A stretch of DNA of 37,926 bases from Parvibaculum sp. Its GTDB lineage: Bacteria > Pseudomonadota > Alphaproteobacteria > Parvibaculales > Parvibaculaceae. How positions within the stretch are numbered: position 1 is the first letter of the stretch; each line of letters starts with the position of its first letter. The DNA is taken from the NCBI GenBank assembly GCA_031291615.1, contig JARLIS010000045.1:1-37926 (forward strand). The letters run 5' to 3'. Below the pieces are notes generated by a model. That model made no database searches and was not told the origin of the DNA. It worked only from the letters and a program-made list of their open reading frames with translations. Both the position numbers and the translations under genes were made by a program. Positions 25,497 to 34,866 of this stretch are shown piece after piece.

Positions 25497-26234
25497 TTAA
25501 ACACACGTTAAACGGGAATATAAAATTAGACAACACTTTATGCGTGTGTAGTGGCTCCTCGCGGGCGGCGCTGGATTTCGGCTTGGGGGGACAGTAGACG
25601 AGCGAGTTTCGCGCCCGTTGGGCGCGGCCCATGCACTCAAGGGTGTCTTCGGTACACGCTTAGCACGACTTAGATCAGAGAAACGTTCTGCGTTTTCTAC
25701 GGAGGAAAAAGTTTGGTTCGCGGCGAAAAAGAAAAAATTCGGCAAGTCTTCTCCAGTTTCAGGGAATTTAACGTTTTCAGCCGAAAAAGTTGGCGACGCC
25801 GTTCGTTCATTCCCCCTGGCGTCTCGCCAACGAAATTCTATTGATGATTTAATGTCCGCAGAAGAAAGGTCTGTGCCGGAAAAGAAAGTCTCGGGGCCAG
25901 AATCCTTTCGACCAATATAAACAGATCTCGCTTCCGGTCCCGACCCGCTGAGCGTTATCGAAATTTGCTTCGACATATCGAGATTGTGGAAATAGTCCCT
26001 GAGAATTGCCTCCTCGATCTTTCTGCCATCACCGCGAAAGGTCCCATCAAGTCCGCGAAATTGTCTGAAGCGAATGGCCAACTGACTTGAGCCGCCAAGC
26101 GCCAAAAATATCGCCTCCAACAAGGCGGTTTTGCCCGCACCGTTGTCTCCGACAATGACGTTGATGCGATTGCAGTTGCTAATGGAAAGACGTTCGAAAC
26201 ACTTAAAGTTCCGAATATCAATGTCGTTGATCAT
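25497..26234 (-). pseudogene. Truncated AAA ATPase (N-terminal fragment, OLD/RecF-like)
   Basis: From ATG 26234 the frame encodes 245 residues. Residues 1-190 look like the start of an AAA_15/AAA_21-type ATPase: DIDIRNFKCFERLSI, then Walker A GDNGAGKTALLEAIFLAL at 29-46, then LAIRFRQFRGLDG. After about residue 190 (near base 25665) the protein turns into low-complexity Pro/Arg/Ser sequence from the GC-rich repeat flank. No signature motif, Walker B or D-loop is present. Family members run to 400-600 residues, so this is a 5' fragment. Codon use is AT-rich against its surroundings. Related intact ATPases are common in phage-defence loci (for instance with a helicase or nuclease partner), but no partner is left. 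Confidence 0.75.
25541..25590 (+). repeat. Direct repeat copy 1 at the edge of the low-GC island
   Basis: This 50-base segment aligns without gaps to 26393-26442, with about 42 identical positions, and contains a perfect 22-base core (25561-25582, starting GCGGGCGGCGCTGG). The two copies lie 852 bases apart in the same orientation and bracket most of the ATPase remnant. They resemble attachment-site copies or a duplicated intergenic sequence. Confidence 0.8.
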
Positions 26235-26574
26235 CAGTGACTCTTGAGCTTGAGAACACGCGGGGACTTCACCGCGCCGCCCGTCCCTATTGGTGGTTGC
26301 TCAAGCATAGCCATACCGACGAGTCGGCTCAAAGGGGGGCGTCCCCATCCCCTCTATACGAATTAGGTACATCAAGTATGATATGCACGTGATGCGTGTA
26401 TATCGGCTCGGTGCGGGCGGCGCTGGATTTCGGCCGGGCGGGCCCCTATAAATCGCGCCGACAGCGCGGGGCCTTCGGCTTGCGCGTGATGTGCATCAAA
26501 CAGTTGAAAGCTGCCCGTTGGGCGGCGAGGCGGGCCGCCGGCGGGCGGGTTCTGCCCTCAATCCGGAGGCGGCC
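26235..26574. other. Upstream region of yebC and of the ATPase remnant
   Basis: This 340-base gap has no supported gene. It holds the second direct repeat (26393-26442), an imperfect inverted repeat at 26380-26404 (GATATGCACG and CGTGTATATC, 9 of 10 pairing), a -10-like CTATAAAT at about 26446-26453, and a TTGCGC at about 26479. GC changes from low to high at about 26400, marking the right edge of the foreign stretch. Confidence 0.55.
26393..26442 (+). repeat. Direct repeat copy 2
   Basis: Partner of 25541-25590, with the perfect 22-base core at 26413-26434. The sequence to the right is normal high-GC chromosomal DNA leading to yebC, so this copy may be the resident one. Confidence 0.8.
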
Positions 26575-27321
26575 ATGGCGGGCCATTCGCAATTCAAGAA
26601 CATCATGTATCGCAAGGGCGCGCAGGATAAGAAGCGCTCGAAGCTCTTCTCAAAGCTCGCCAAGGAAATAACCGTCGCGGCGAAGATGGGCCTTGCCGAT
26701 CCCGCCTATAATCCGCGCCTGCGCGCCGCCATTCAGGATGCGCGCGCCGAAAACATGCCGCGCGACAATATCGAACGGGCGATCAAGAAGAGCACCGATC
26801 AGGGCGGCGCCAATTATGAAGAGGTGCGCTACGAGGGCTTCGGCCCCGGCGGTGTCGGCGTCATCGTCGAGACGCTGACCGACAACCGCAACCGCACGGC
26901 GAGCGCGGTGCGTTCGCTCTTCACCAAGAACGGCGGCAATCTCGGCGAAACGGGTTCGGTCTCGTTCATGTTCTCGCGTCTCGGCCGCATCGACTATGCG
27001 CCGGAAGCGGGAAGCGCCGACGCGATGCTCGAAGCGGCCATCGAAGCGGGCGCGGAAGACTGCCAGTCGAGCGAGGACGGGCACGAGCTTTTCTGCGCGC
27101 CCGACGCGCTGCACGAGGTCGCCCGCGCGCTCGAGGCGAAATTCGGCGAGCCGCGTTCGGCCAAGATCGTGTGGAAGCCGCAGAACGCCATCGAAGTGGA
27201 CGATGAAAAGGCCGAGACGCTCATCAAACTTCTCGAAGCGCTGGACGACGACGACGATGTGCAGCAAGTTTACTCGAACTTCGAGTTGTCCGATTCGGTG
27301 ATGGAGAAGATGTCGGCCTGA
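26575..27321 (+). CDS. yebC: YebC/PmpR family protein
   Basis: Encodes 248 residues from ATG 26575 with CCGGAGGCGGCC upstream, the usual length. Starts [31 protein letters not shown]; also [38 protein letters not shown], and [14 protein letters not shown]. Members were long called transcription regulators, and recent work on the family points to a role in translation of proline-rich sequences. It sits upstream of ruvC, as in many bacteria. Confidence 0.95.
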   Translation: MAGHSQFKNIMYRKGAQDKKRSKLFSKLAKEITVAAKMGLADPAYNPRLRAAIQDARAENMPRDNIERAIKKSTDQGGANYEEVRYEGFGPGGVGVIVETLTDNRNRTASAVRSLFTKNGGNLGETGSVSFMFSRLGRIDYAPEAGSADAMLEAAIEAGAEDCQSSEDGHELFCAPDALHEVARALEAKFGEPRSAKIVWKPQNAIEVDDEKAETLIKLLEALDDDDDVQQVYSNFELSDSVMEKMSA

Positions 27322-27375
27322 TTCCGGGGCCCGCGCGTTCTTTCACCGGCGGACCTGAACCGACAGGCCCCAACC

Positions 27376-27918
27376 ATGCCGGCCTCCCTCAGATATCTCG
27401 GCATCGATCCGGGCTTGCGCGCGACCGGCTGGGGCGTCATCGAGGTCATGGGCGCGCGGCTCGTCCATGTCGCCAACGGCACCGTCACTTCCAATGAGAG
27501 GCTGAGCCTTGCAGAGCGGCTGGTCGAGATCGAGGCCGGGCTCTGCATCGTGGTCGAGACGCATGCGCCGGATGCGGCTGCCGTCGAACAAGCCTTCGTC
27601 GCCCGCGATCCGCTCGCCGCGCTGAAGCTCGGCCAGGCGCGGGGCATGGCGCTGCTGGTGCCTGCGCGGGCGGGCATCCCGGTCGCCGAATATGCGCCGA
27701 ACCACATCAAGAAATCGGTCGTGGGCGCGGGACATGCCGACAAGGCGCAAATCCGCATGATGGTCGAGATGCTGCTGCCCGGCGCGAAGATCGGCACCGA
27801 ACATGCGGCGGACGCGCTCGCCATCGCCATCTGCCACGCGCATTCGGGCGGCGCGAACGAACGCATCGCGGCGGCGCTCGCGCGCGACGCCGGCCAGACG
27901 AAAGCGCGGCGCGCATGA
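27376..27918 (+). CDS. ruvC: Holliday junction endonuclease RuvC
   Basis: Encodes 180 residues from ATG 27376. Motifs: [15 protein letters not shown] with D11, E71 in [21 protein letters not shown], and [14 protein letters not shown] with H143 and D146. The fourth acidic position of E. coli RuvC (D138) is a histidine here, as in Thermus RuvC, where it works. The last four bases overlap the ruvA start (ATGA). It resolves recombination junctions after RuvAB branch migration. Confidence 0.95.
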   Translation: MPASLRYLGIDPGLRATGWGVIEVMGARLVHVANGTVTSNERLSLAERLVEIEAGLCIVVETHAPDAAAVEQAFVARDPLAALKLGQARGMALLVPARAGIPVAEYAPNHIKKSVVGAGHADKAQIRMMVEMLLPGAKIGTEHAADALAIAICHAHSGGANERIAAALARDAGQTKARRA

Positions 27919-28529
27919 TCGGCAAGCTGAAGGGCATCGTCGACGAGAAGGGCGACGACTGGGTCATCATCGACGTCAACGGCGTCGGCTATCAGGTGAC
28001 GTGTTCGAGGCGCACGCTCGATCAGCTCGTCTCGGGAAGCCCTGCGACGCTTTCCATCGAAACCAAGGTGAGCGCGGATGCGATCCGCCTTGTTGGCTTC
28101 GGGAACGATCTCGAGCGGGACTGGTTCCGGCTCCTCACCGGCTTGCAGGGCGTCGGCACGCGGGTCGCGCTCGGCGTGCTCGGCACGCTGTCGCCCTCCG
28201 ATCTTGCCCGCGCGATCGCGCTCGACGACAAGAAGGCGGTCGCCGCCGCGCCCGGCGTCGGGCCGAAGGTTGCAGCAAGGATCGTGACCGAATTGAAGGA
28301 CAAGGCGCCGGTCGATCAGGGCCTCGTCGCCACGCTTGATGCGGGGCTTGCGATTGCGGCGGCGGAAGCCGGCGGCGGGTCCATGCGCGACGCCGTGTCG
28401 GCGCTCGTCAATCTCGGCTATCCGCAGGCGCAGGCCATGGGCGCGATTTCGGCCGCCGCGAAGCGGCTTGAGGCGGAGGCGTCCGCCGAGCAACTGATCC
28501 GGCAGGGCCTGAAGGAGTTGGCGCGGTGA
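27915..28529 (+). CDS. ruvA: Holliday junction DNA helicase subunit RuvA
   Basis: Encodes 204 residues from ATG 27915. OB domain ([28 protein letters not shown]), two helix-hairpin-helix motifs ([19 protein letters not shown] and [21 protein letters not shown]), and the RuvB-binding domain III ([20 protein letters not shown]). The tetramer binds four-way junctions. Overlaps ruvC by four bases and ruvB by four, so the three are translationally coupled. Confidence 0.96.
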   Translation: MIGKLKGIVDEKGDDWVIIDVNGVGYQVTCSRRTLDQLVSGSPATLSIETKVSADAIRLVGFGNDLERDWFRLLTGLQGVGTRVALGVLGTLSPSDLARAIALDDKKAVAAAPGVGPKVAARIVTELKDKAPVDQGLVATLDAGLAIAAAEAGGGSMRDAVSALVNLGYPQAQAMGAISAAAKRLEAEASAEQLIRQGLKELAR

Positions 28530-29569
28530 ACGACCGGCTGATCGGCGCATTGAAGAAGGACGAGGACGAGGCGGAGCGCTCGCTCCGGCCGCTGCGTCTT
28601 GACGAATTCGTCGGCCAGGCGCGGGCGCGGGAAAATCTCGGCGTCTTCATCGAGGCGGCGCGGACGCGTGGCGAGGCGCTCGACCATGTGCTTTTTGCCG
28701 GGCCGCCCGGCCTCGGCAAGACGACGCTCGCCCAGATCGTCGCCCGCGAGCTCGGCGTCAATTTCCGCGCAACGTCGGGTCCCGTCATCTCGAAGGCGGG
28801 CGATCTTGCGGCGCTTCTCACCAATCTCGAACCGCGCGACGTGCTCTTCATCGACGAAATCCATCGGCTTTCGCCGGCGGTCGAGGAAATTCTCTATCCG
28901 GCGATGGAGGATTTTCAGCTCGATCTCATCATCGGCGAGGGGCCGGGGGCGCGTTCGGTCAGGATCGATCTCGCGCCCTTCACGCTGGTCGGCGCGACGA
29001 CGCGGACGGGGCTCCTCACGACGCCCTTGCGCGACCGCTTCGGCATTCCGGTCAGGCTCAACTTCTATGAGGTCGCGGAGCTCGAACATATCGTCCGCAG
29101 GGGCGCGGGGCTTCTCGGCATCGAGATGACGGCGGATGGCGCGCATGAGATTGCGCGGCGGGCGCGCGGGACGCCGCGCGTCGCCGGGCGGCTGCTGCGC
29201 CGCGTGCGCGATTTCGCCGCCGTCGACAAGGTGGCGCGGATCGACGCGAAGGCGGCCGACAAGGCGCTGGCGCGGCTCGAAGTCGACGAGCGCGGGCTCG
29301 ATGCGCTCGACCATCGCTATCTGCGTTGCATCGCCGTCAGCTTTTCGGGCGGGCCGGTGGGCGTCGAGACGGTGGCGGCGTCGCTTTCCGAGCCGCGCGA
29401 TGCCATCGAGGAGATCATCGAGCCTTATCTCATCCAGCAGGGCCTCGTGAACCGGACGCCCAGGGGCCGCGTGCTGACGGCGGCGGCCTTCGCCCATCTC
29501 GGCCTGCCCGTTCCGACGGGCGGGGCGGTGCAGCAGGGCGGGCTCTTTGCCGGCGAGGACGAGATATGA
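28526..29569 (+). CDS. ruvB: Holliday junction branch-migration ATPase RuvB
   Basis: Encodes 347 residues from a GTG at 28526 in the overlap GTGA. AAA+ motifs: Walker A GPPGLGKT at 59-66, Walker [10 protein letters not shown] with D110 and E111, then [18 protein letters not shown] with the arginine finger. The C-terminal winged helix has [20 protein letters not shown]. It is the hexameric motor of the RuvAB complex. It overlaps ybgC by four bases (ATGA). Confidence 0.96.
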   Translation: MNDRLIGALKKDEDEAERSLRPLRLDEFVGQARARENLGVFIEAARTRGEALDHVLFAGPPGLGKTTLAQIVARELGVNFRATSGPVISKAGDLAALLTNLEPRDVLFIDEIHRLSPAVEEILYPAMEDFQLDLIIGEGPGARSVRIDLAPFTLVGATTRTGLLTTPLRDRFGIPVRLNFYEVAELEHIVRRGAGLLGIEMTADGAHEIARRARGTPRVAGRLLRRVRDFAAVDKVARIDAKAADKALARLEVDERGLDALDHRYLRCIAVSFSGGPVGVETVAASLSEPRDAIEEIIEPYLIQQGLVNRTPRGRVLTAAAFAHLGLPVPTGGAVQQGGLFAGEDEI

Positions 29570-30039
29570 CCGCGACAAATTGGCCGGATCTTGCCGGCCG
29601 CATCGAAGGAAAGGTGCATGTGCTGCCCGTCCGGGTCTATTACGAGGACACGGACTTCTCAGGCATCGTCTATCACGCCAATTATCTTCGCTTCGCGGAA
29701 CGGGGGCGGTCGGACTTCCTGCGTTCAGCGGGCGTTAACCATACGGAATTATTCCAGGGCGAGGATCCGCTCGCCTTTGCGATTCATCGCATGGAAATCG
29801 ATTTTGTCCGGCCGGCGCGCATAGACGACCGACTTGAGGTTCACACACGTTATACCCGGGCCGGCGGTGCGCGGCTTGAAGCCAGGCAAACCATCTACCG
29901 GCTGGGCGAAGCGGGCGATCGTGAAGAATTGTGGCGGGCGCTTGTGTTTGCCGCCTGCCTCGATAAAAGCGGAAGGCCGCGGCGGTTGCCCGAGAAAGCA
30001 AGGGCGGCGCTCGCTCCCTACATCGATGCCGCGTCATGA
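29566..30039 (+). CDS. ybgC: YbgC family acyl-CoA thioesterase (Tol-Pal associated)
   Basis: Encodes 157 residues from ATG 29566, overlapping ruvB. Hot-dog fold: [31 protein letters not shown] carries the catalytic Asp region at residues 28-37, and [20 protein letters not shown] follows. YbgC enzymes hydrolyse short or long acyl-CoA; here the context is the Tol-Pal cluster. After it a 227-base gap leads to tolQ, with a GATATAAAT (about 30089-30097) as possible -10. Confidence 0.92.
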   Translation: MTATNWPDLAGRIEGKVHVLPVRVYYEDTDFSGIVYHANYLRFAERGRSDFLRSAGVNHTELFQGEDPLAFAIHRMEIDFVRPARIDDRLEVHTRYTRAGGARLEARQTIYRLGEAGDREELWRALVFAACLDKSGRPRRLPEKARAALAPYIDAAS

Positions 30040-30266
30040 GAGTTTTGTTGTGGGCGGGCAACATGGTTTCGCTAAGCTATTGGAGTTCGATATAAATCCC
30101 TCAATGCGCCACGGTTTCGACATAATTCGTGGACTAACTTCGGCCTCAACTCGGGGGCAGATGAACAAGAACGATCAGGTGAGGGCGCAGGCTTCGGCCT
30201 CGCACCGCCGGGACGCTTTTGCAGCATGCTGGCCCACACGTTGACGGCGCGCTTTCGGAGAGACAA

Positions 30267-31016
30267 ATGGATCCGACGACCCAGCATATCGACACAGGCG
30301 TCAATACCGCCCAGGTGATCGCCAATCAGACCGCCACCGCCGTCCCGGTGGATTTCTCCATCTGGGGGCTCTTCATGCATGCCGATACGATCGTGAAGAT
30401 CGTCATGCTGGGCCTCCTGTTCGCCTCCGTCTGGTCCTGGGCGATCATTTTCGACAAGTGGTGGCGCTTCAGCCGCGTCGAACGCCGCGCCGACCAGTTC
30501 GAGCGCACCTTCTGGTCGGGCCGCTCGCTCGATGAGCTTTATCAGGAAGTCGGGCACCGCCCGGCGCATCCCCTGTCGGCGCTCTTCATCGCGGCGATGC
30601 GCGAATGGCGCCGTTCGCAGGAAATCGCGACCGACAGCTTCATCGGCCTGAAAGAGCGCGTCGACAAGGTCATGCAGGTGACGATCAGCCGCGAAATGCT
30701 GGCGCTCGAATCGAGACTGCTGTTCCTCGCCACCGTCGGCTCGGTCGCGCCGTTCATCGGCCTCTTCGGCACGGTCTGGGGCATCATGAACAGCTTCCAG
30801 TCGATCGCCATCAGCCGCGACACCAATCTTGCGGTCGTCGCGCCCGGCATCGCGGAGGCCCTCTTCGCCACGGCGCTCGGCCTCGTCGCCGCCATTCCGG
30901 CGGTCGTCGCCTATAACCGCTTTTCCAATCAGGTCGGCCGTTTCGGCAGCCGCATGGAGAGCTTCGCGGACGAGTTCTCCGCAATTCTTTCCCGCCAACT
31001 CGACGAGCGGAGCTAG
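30267..31016 (+). CDS. tolQ: Tol-Pal proton channel subunit TolQ
   Basis: Encodes 249 residues from ATG 30267 with GGAGAGACAA before it; the longer frame from 30219 is disfavoured. Three membrane segments: about 42-62, 152-172 and 190-212. The segment 2 signature is FLATVGSVAPFIGLFGTVWGIMNSF, and segment 3 is ALFATALGLVAAIPAVVAYNRF. With TolR it uses the proton gradient to drive TolA during outer membrane constriction at division. The tolR start is two bases after its stop. Confidence 0.95.
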   Translation: MDPTTQHIDTGVNTAQVIANQTATAVPVDFSIWGLFMHADTIVKIVMLGLLFASVWSWAIIFDKWWRFSRVERRADQFERTFWSGRSLDELYQEVGHRPAHPLSALFIAAMREWRRSQEIATDSFIGLKERVDKVMQVTISREMLALESRLLFLATVGSVAPFIGLFGTVWGIMNSFQSIAISRDTNLAVVAPGIAEALFATALGLVAAIPAVVAYNRFSNQVGRFGSRMESFADEFSAILSRQLDERS

Positions 31017-31018
31017 AC

Positions 31019-31483
31019 ATGGCTTTCTCCGCACAGGGAGCATCGGGAGGACGCGGCCGCAGCAAGTTCAAGCGCGCGCCGATGGCCGAGATCAACGTGA
31101 CGCCGATGGTCGACGTCATGCTGGTGCTGCTCATCGTCTTCATGGTGGCGGCGCCGCTTCTGACCGTGGGCGTGCCCGTCGACCTGCCGAAAACGCAGGC
31201 CGCGCCGCTTTCGGGCGACAACGAGCCCCTGACGATCACGCTCGACGGCAAGGGCCAGATATTCATTCAGGAAACGCCGGTCGAGCCGGACGCGCTCGTG
31301 CCGCGTCTTCTCGCCATCGCGCAGAACGGATATGAACAGCGCATATTCGTTCGAGCCGACAGCGGGATCAATTATGGCCGCGTCATGGATGTGATGGGAC
31401 GCATCAGTTCGGCGGGCTTCACAAAAGTGGGTCTCGTCACCGAATCCGATACGTCGCAAGCCCCCAAGGCCGAGACGAAGTAA
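31019..31483 (+). CDS. tolR: Tol-Pal protein TolR
   Basis: Encodes 154 residues from ATG 31019. The single helix MAEINVTPMVDVMLVLLIVFMVAAPLL carries D32, the proton-linked aspartate. The periplasmic domain PVDLPKTQAAPLSGDNEPLTITLDGKGQIFI is typical of TolR/ExbD. Compare D22 of the MotB-like protein at 12 kb, which has the same placing. It works as a dimer inside TolQ. Confidence 0.95.
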   Translation: MAFSAQGASGGRGRSKFKRAPMAEINVTPMVDVMLVLLIVFMVAAPLLTVGVPVDLPKTQAAPLSGDNEPLTITLDGKGQIFIQETPVEPDALVPRLLAIAQNGYEQRIFVRADSGINYGRVMDVMGRISSAGFTKVGLVTESDTSQAPKAETK

Positions 31484-31494
31484 GCAAAGCGAGC

Positions 31495-32298
31495 ATGCGC
31501 AGGTCGCTCAGTTATTCCATCGGGCTTCACGCCGCGGTGTTGATCGCGACCTTGGTGGCGTTCCCCGCGCCGCGGGCCCTCGAGCCCGTGCCGACGCGCG
31601 CGCTTCCGGTCGATCTCGTGCCGGTCTCCGAGCTTACCAACCTGAAGCACAAGGCCAAGAAGACGACGCAGACGCCGAAACCGCCGGAGCCGCCGGCGCA
31701 GAAGGTCGAGCCCGACAAGCCGAAGCCGACGCCTCAGCCCGAGGAGAAGGCCGAGCCCATTCCGGAAAAGACCGCCGAGAAGAAGCCCGAAGAGAAAAAG
31801 CCGGAGCCGCCGAAGCCTGAAAAGCCGAAGCCCGTCGTCCAGAAGCCGGTCGAGAAGAAGAAGCCCAAGACCTTCGATCCGACGAAGATCGCGGCGCTTC
31901 TGAACAAGATTCCGGACGCGGCCGCGAAACCGGACGAATCGAAGCCGACCGACGAAAAGGTCGATGCGCCCGAAACCGACAATGCCGACGAGCCGATGAC
32001 GCTCAGCGAGATCGACGCCATTCGCGTGAAAGTGCAGAAGTGCTGGAATGTCGGCGCGCTGGCGGGCAGCGTGGATGCCGACAAGATGTTCGCCAAGATC
32101 AGCGTCTCGCTGAACGAGGATGGGTCGATTGCGGGCAGGCCCTCGATCGGGGAGCTTGGCGGCGGCGCCTCGCGGCTTCTGGCCGAACGCGCCGTTCAGG
32201 CGATACAGGCCTGCGCGCCCTATGATTTTCTTCCTGCGGACAAATATAATTCCTGGCGGGATGTGGAAATGAACTTCAGCCTGTCCGGAATGATGTGA
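31495..32298 (+). CDS. tolA: Tol-Pal protein TolA
   Basis: Encodes 267 residues from ATG 31495, 11 bases after tolR. One N-terminal membrane helix (about 8-24, SIGLHAAVLIATLVAF) contains the SxxxH-type His11 that contacts TolQR. Residues about 50-165 are Pro/Lys/Glu-rich (domain II) and span the periplasm. Domain III (about 175-267) has the two cysteines VQKCWN and IQACAP and ends DVEMNFSLSGMM. Domain II here is extended by prolines and not by the Ala-rich helix of E. coli. Confidence 0.92.
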   Translation: MRRSLSYSIGLHAAVLIATLVAFPAPRALEPVPTRALPVDLVPVSELTNLKHKAKKTTQTPKPPEPPAQKVEPDKPKPTPQPEEKAEPIPEKTAEKKPEEKKPEPPKPEKPKPVVQKPVEKKKPKTFDPTKIAALLNKIPDAAAKPDESKPTDEKVDAPETDNADEPMTLSEIDAIRVKVQKCWNVGALAGSVDADKMFAKISVSLNEDGSIAGRPSIGELGGGASRLLAERAVQAIQACAPYDFLPADKYNSWRDVEMNFSLSGMM

Positions 32299-32362
32299 CG
32301 GGCGGCGTTAAAGCTTCGAATTGCGATGTCGGTTCGCAGAATTGACAAATTGTGGTCCCATG

Positions 32363-32399
32363 CTCGCTGGCTTGTGGGGAAGCGAGTGGACCGGTCCAC
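32363..32399 (+). promoter_or_regulatory. Hairpin and palindrome in the tolB leader
   Basis: CTCGCT (32363-32368) pairs with AGCGAG (32381-32386), followed directly by the perfect 14-base palindrome GTGGACCGGTCCAC (32386-32399). The tolB ribosome site AGGAG (32405-32409) starts six bases later. This could tune tolB translation or bind a protein. No role is known to me. Confidence 0.4.
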
Positions 32400-32417
32400 C
32401 AGGCAGGAGTGACATGA

Positions 32418-33764
32418 ATGTTCGACGTTCTGAGTAGAATGAGGCTCGGCAGGGCAAGGGCCATCGCATTCGTGCTGGCGCTGTCGACCGCGGCGGCCTT
32501 CGCTGCGCCGGCCCAGGCGGCCTTGCAGATCGACATCAACAGGGGCAACACCGAGCCGCTGCCGATCGCGATCACCGATTTTCTCGGCGGGGCGGGACAG
32601 GAAGCCTCGACCGGCGCCGACATTGCCGGCGTCATCACCAACGATCTCGAGCGTTCGGGCCTTTTCAATCCGCTGCCCAAGTCGTCCTTCATCGAGAAGC
32701 CGACCGACATCAACGTGCCGCCGCGCTTCGGCGACTGGCGCATCATCAAGTCGCAGGCGCTCGTGACCGGGCAGGCGAAGCTTGAAAGCGACGGGCGGCT
32801 CCGCGTCGAGTTCCGCCTCTGGGACGTTTACGGCGAGCAGCAGCTCACCGGCCTGCAATTCTTCACGACGCCGGACAACTGGCGGCGCGTTTCGCATCTC
32901 ATCGCCGACGCCATCTACAAGCGGTTGACGGGCGAAGACGGATATTTCGACACGCGCATCGTCTATGTCTCGGAAACGGGACCGAAGGACCGGCGCGTCA
33001 AGCGGCTGACCATCATGGATCAGGACGGTTTCAACCCGCATATGCTGACGAACGGCGCGGAGCTTGTGCTGACGCCGCGTTTCAGCCCGAACTCGCAGGA
33101 GATCACCTATCTCTCCTATCACAACAACAATCCGCGCGTTTACCTGCTCGATATCGAAACGGGCCAGCAGGAAGTCGTCGGCGAATTTCCCGGCATGACC
33201 TTCGCGCCGCGCTTCTCGCCGGACGGGCAGAAGGTCATCATGAGCCTTCAGCGCGGCGGCAACGCCAACATCTACACGATGGATCTGCGCAGCCGTAAAG
33301 TGACCCGCCTCACCACCACGGCGGCGATCGACACGGCGCCGAGCTATTCGCCGGACGGCACGCAGATCACCTTCGAATCCGACCGCGGCGGCACGCAGCA
33401 GATCTATGTGATGAACGCCGACGGCTCGAACCAGCACCGCATCAGCTTCGGGCAGGGCCGCTATGCGACGCCGGTCTGGTCGCCGCGCGGCGATCTCATC
33501 GCCTTCACGAAGCTCATTTCGGGCCAGTTCGTCATCGGTGTGATGAAGCCGGACGGCACGGGCGACCGCGTGCTGACCGAGGGCTACCACAATGAAGGCC
33601 CGACCTGGGCGCCCAACGGGCGCGTGCTGATGTTCTTCCGCGAAACGCGCGGGGCGAATGGCGGACCGGGCCTCTGGTCGGTCGACCTCACCGGATACAA
33701 TGAACGGCCAGTGCCGGCGCCCACTTTCGCCTCGGACCCTGCCTGGTCCCCGCGCATTCAGTGA
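32418..33764 (+). CDS. tolB: Tol-Pal periplasmic protein TolB
   Basis: Encodes 448 residues from ATG 32418, eight bases after AGGAG; an ATG at 32414 is out of frame. Signal peptide 1-34 ([17 protein letters not shown]). N-terminal domain ([20 protein letters not shown]), then a six-bladed propeller with repeated [32 protein letters not shown] and WAPNGRVL motifs. TolB binds Pal and is released by TolA. The gene is followed by a terminator, so pal and cpoB may be expressed separately. Confidence 0.96.
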   Translation: MFDVLSRMRLGRARAIAFVLALSTAAAFAAPAQAALQIDINRGNTEPLPIAITDFLGGAGQEASTGADIAGVITNDLERSGLFNPLPKSSFIEKPTDINVPPRFGDWRIIKSQALVTGQAKLESDGRLRVEFRLWDVYGEQQLTGLQFFTTPDNWRRVSHLIADAIYKRLTGEDGYFDTRIVYVSETGPKDRRVKRLTIMDQDGFNPHMLTNGAELVLTPRFSPNSQEITYLSYHNNNPRVYLLDIETGQQEVVGEFPGMTFAPRFSPDGQKVIMSLQRGGNANIYTMDLRSRKVTRLTTTAAIDTAPSYSPDGTQITFESDRGGTQQIYVMNADGSNQHRISFGQGRYATPVWSPRGDLIAFTKLISGQFVIGVMKPDGTGDRVLTEGYHNEGPTWAPNGRVLMFFRETRGANGGPGLWSVDLTGYNERPVPAPTFASDPAWSPRIQ

Positions 33765-33825
33765 GACTGATTCTCCTGCCGAATTATGCCGAAAGGCCGG
33801 ATTCGGACGAATTGACGAGTTGCGC

Positions 33826-33857
33826 GGGCGGGGCCGATGGCTCCGCCCGTCCTTTTT
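33826..33857 (+). terminator. Intrinsic terminator after tolB
   Basis: A 10-bp stem GGGCGGGGCC (33826-33835) with GGCTCCGCCC (33839-33848), one G-U pair, tri-loop GAT, and TTTTT at 33853-33857. It lies 61 bases past the tolB stop. The remaining 258 bases up to pal are AT-richer and hold a TATAAC -10-like element (34001-34006) with a poor -35, and a GTTGC/GCAAC hairpin at about 33955-33970. Confidence 0.8.
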
Positions 33858-34115
33858 CGGTGTGATGCGATGCAAAAATGTCACGAACCGCATGCCGAAA
33901 AGTCGCAGATAGCCTAAGAGTCTTGCCACTCCTGGTTCCCGCAGATACTATTTTGTTGCGGTACGGCAACCCAGCGTCCTTCGGGCCGACTTTGTAGCGC
34001 TATAACTTCCCGGCTATGAGGGCTGAAGTCCTTGTTGGCGGGTTGTTCGGCATGCAAAAGTAGTAAAGGAACACTGAGCCGCTTTGGCCGTTGAGATTAA
34101 AAGGAGAGCACCCGA

Positions 34116-34610
34116 ATGAAGTCCCCGTATGCAGGCCTGCGGTTCGCCGCTGTGGCCGCAGCCTTCCTGTTCGTGGCCGCGTGCAGTTCAACCGACGCGA
34201 ACACCAACGCTACCCCGAGCTCGTCTTCGTCCGTCACACCCGGCACGCAGCAGGATCTCGTCACCAACGTCGGTGACCGGGTCTTCTTCGACACCGACAA
34301 GTCGAGCCTGAAGGACGATGCGAAAGCGACCCTCCAGCGCCAGGCTGCCTGGATGAAGCTTTATCCGAAGCTCACGTTCACGCTTGAAGGCCATGCCGAC
34401 GAGCGCGGTACGCGTGAGTACAACCTCGCGCTGGGTGGCCGTCGCGCCGCCGCGGCGAAGGATTACCTTGTGAGCCTCGGCGTCGACGGTTCGCGCGTCA
34501 AGACGATCTCCTACGGTAAGGAGCGTCCGGTGTGCCTCGACTCGAACGAGAATTGCTGGGCACAGAATCGCCGCGCTGTGACGGTGGTTGCTGAAGGCGC
34601 CGGCAGCTAA
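34116..34610 (+). CDS. pal: Peptidoglycan-associated lipoprotein Pal
   Basis: Encodes 164 residues from ATG 34116 with AAAAGGAGAGCA before it, the best ribosome site in the window. A lipoprotein signal ends with the lipobox VAAC, so C23 is lipidated and the protein is in the outer membrane. A Ser/Thr-rich linker precedes the OmpA domain: RVFFDTDKSSLKDDAKATL, FTLEGHADERGTREYNLALG, GKERPVCLDSNENCWAQNRRAVTVV. It holds the outer membrane to peptidoglycan with TolB. Confidence 0.97.
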   Translation: MKSPYAGLRFAAVAAAFLFVAACSSTDANTNATPSSSSSVTPGTQQDLVTNVGDRVFFDTDKSSLKDDAKATLQRQAAWMKLYPKLTFTLEGHADERGTREYNLALGGRRAAAAKDYLVSLGVDGSRVKTISYGKERPVCLDSNENCWAQNRRAVTVVAEGAGS

Positions 34611-34635
34611 GCTCTCGCTTGGCTGATTGAAATGG

Positions 34636-34668
34636 AAGCGCCCTTCCGCTGAATGCGGAAGGGCGCTT
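34636..34668 (+). terminator. Intrinsic terminator after pal
   Basis: A perfect 14-bp stem AAGCGCCCTTCCGC (34636-34649) with its complement (34655-34668), loop TGAAT, followed by TCTGCTTTT. It lies 25 bases past the pal stop. Confidence 0.85.
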
Positions 34669-34866
34669 TCTGCTTTTCGGGAGCGCCGCAACGCGGCCCC
34701 GTGCGGAGCGCCGAACCCGGCCTGGCCGAAGTCGCGGCATGGGCAATGCCCCAATTTGGTCGCAGTTGCGCTTATGATGCGTAAACTTGTGCGGGTGCAT
34801 TCTTTGCCCGTATGAAGGGCGGATATTTCCGATTGGTCGCGGTCAAATCGTCTTGAGGCGGAACAG

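Noticed and set aside
25293..25511. 72-codon plus-strand frame in the gap before the ATPase remnant
   Set aside because: It has an ATG and a weak purine run, but no family, no codon signal and it runs across a GC shift. A minus-strand frame over the same bases looks equally plausible.
27270..28550. 426-codon open frame on the minus strand
   Set aside because: Shadow of ruvC and ruvA; it spans two well-identified genes.
32220..33929. 569-codon open frame on the minus strand
   Set aside because: Shadow of tolB that also runs through the tolB terminator.
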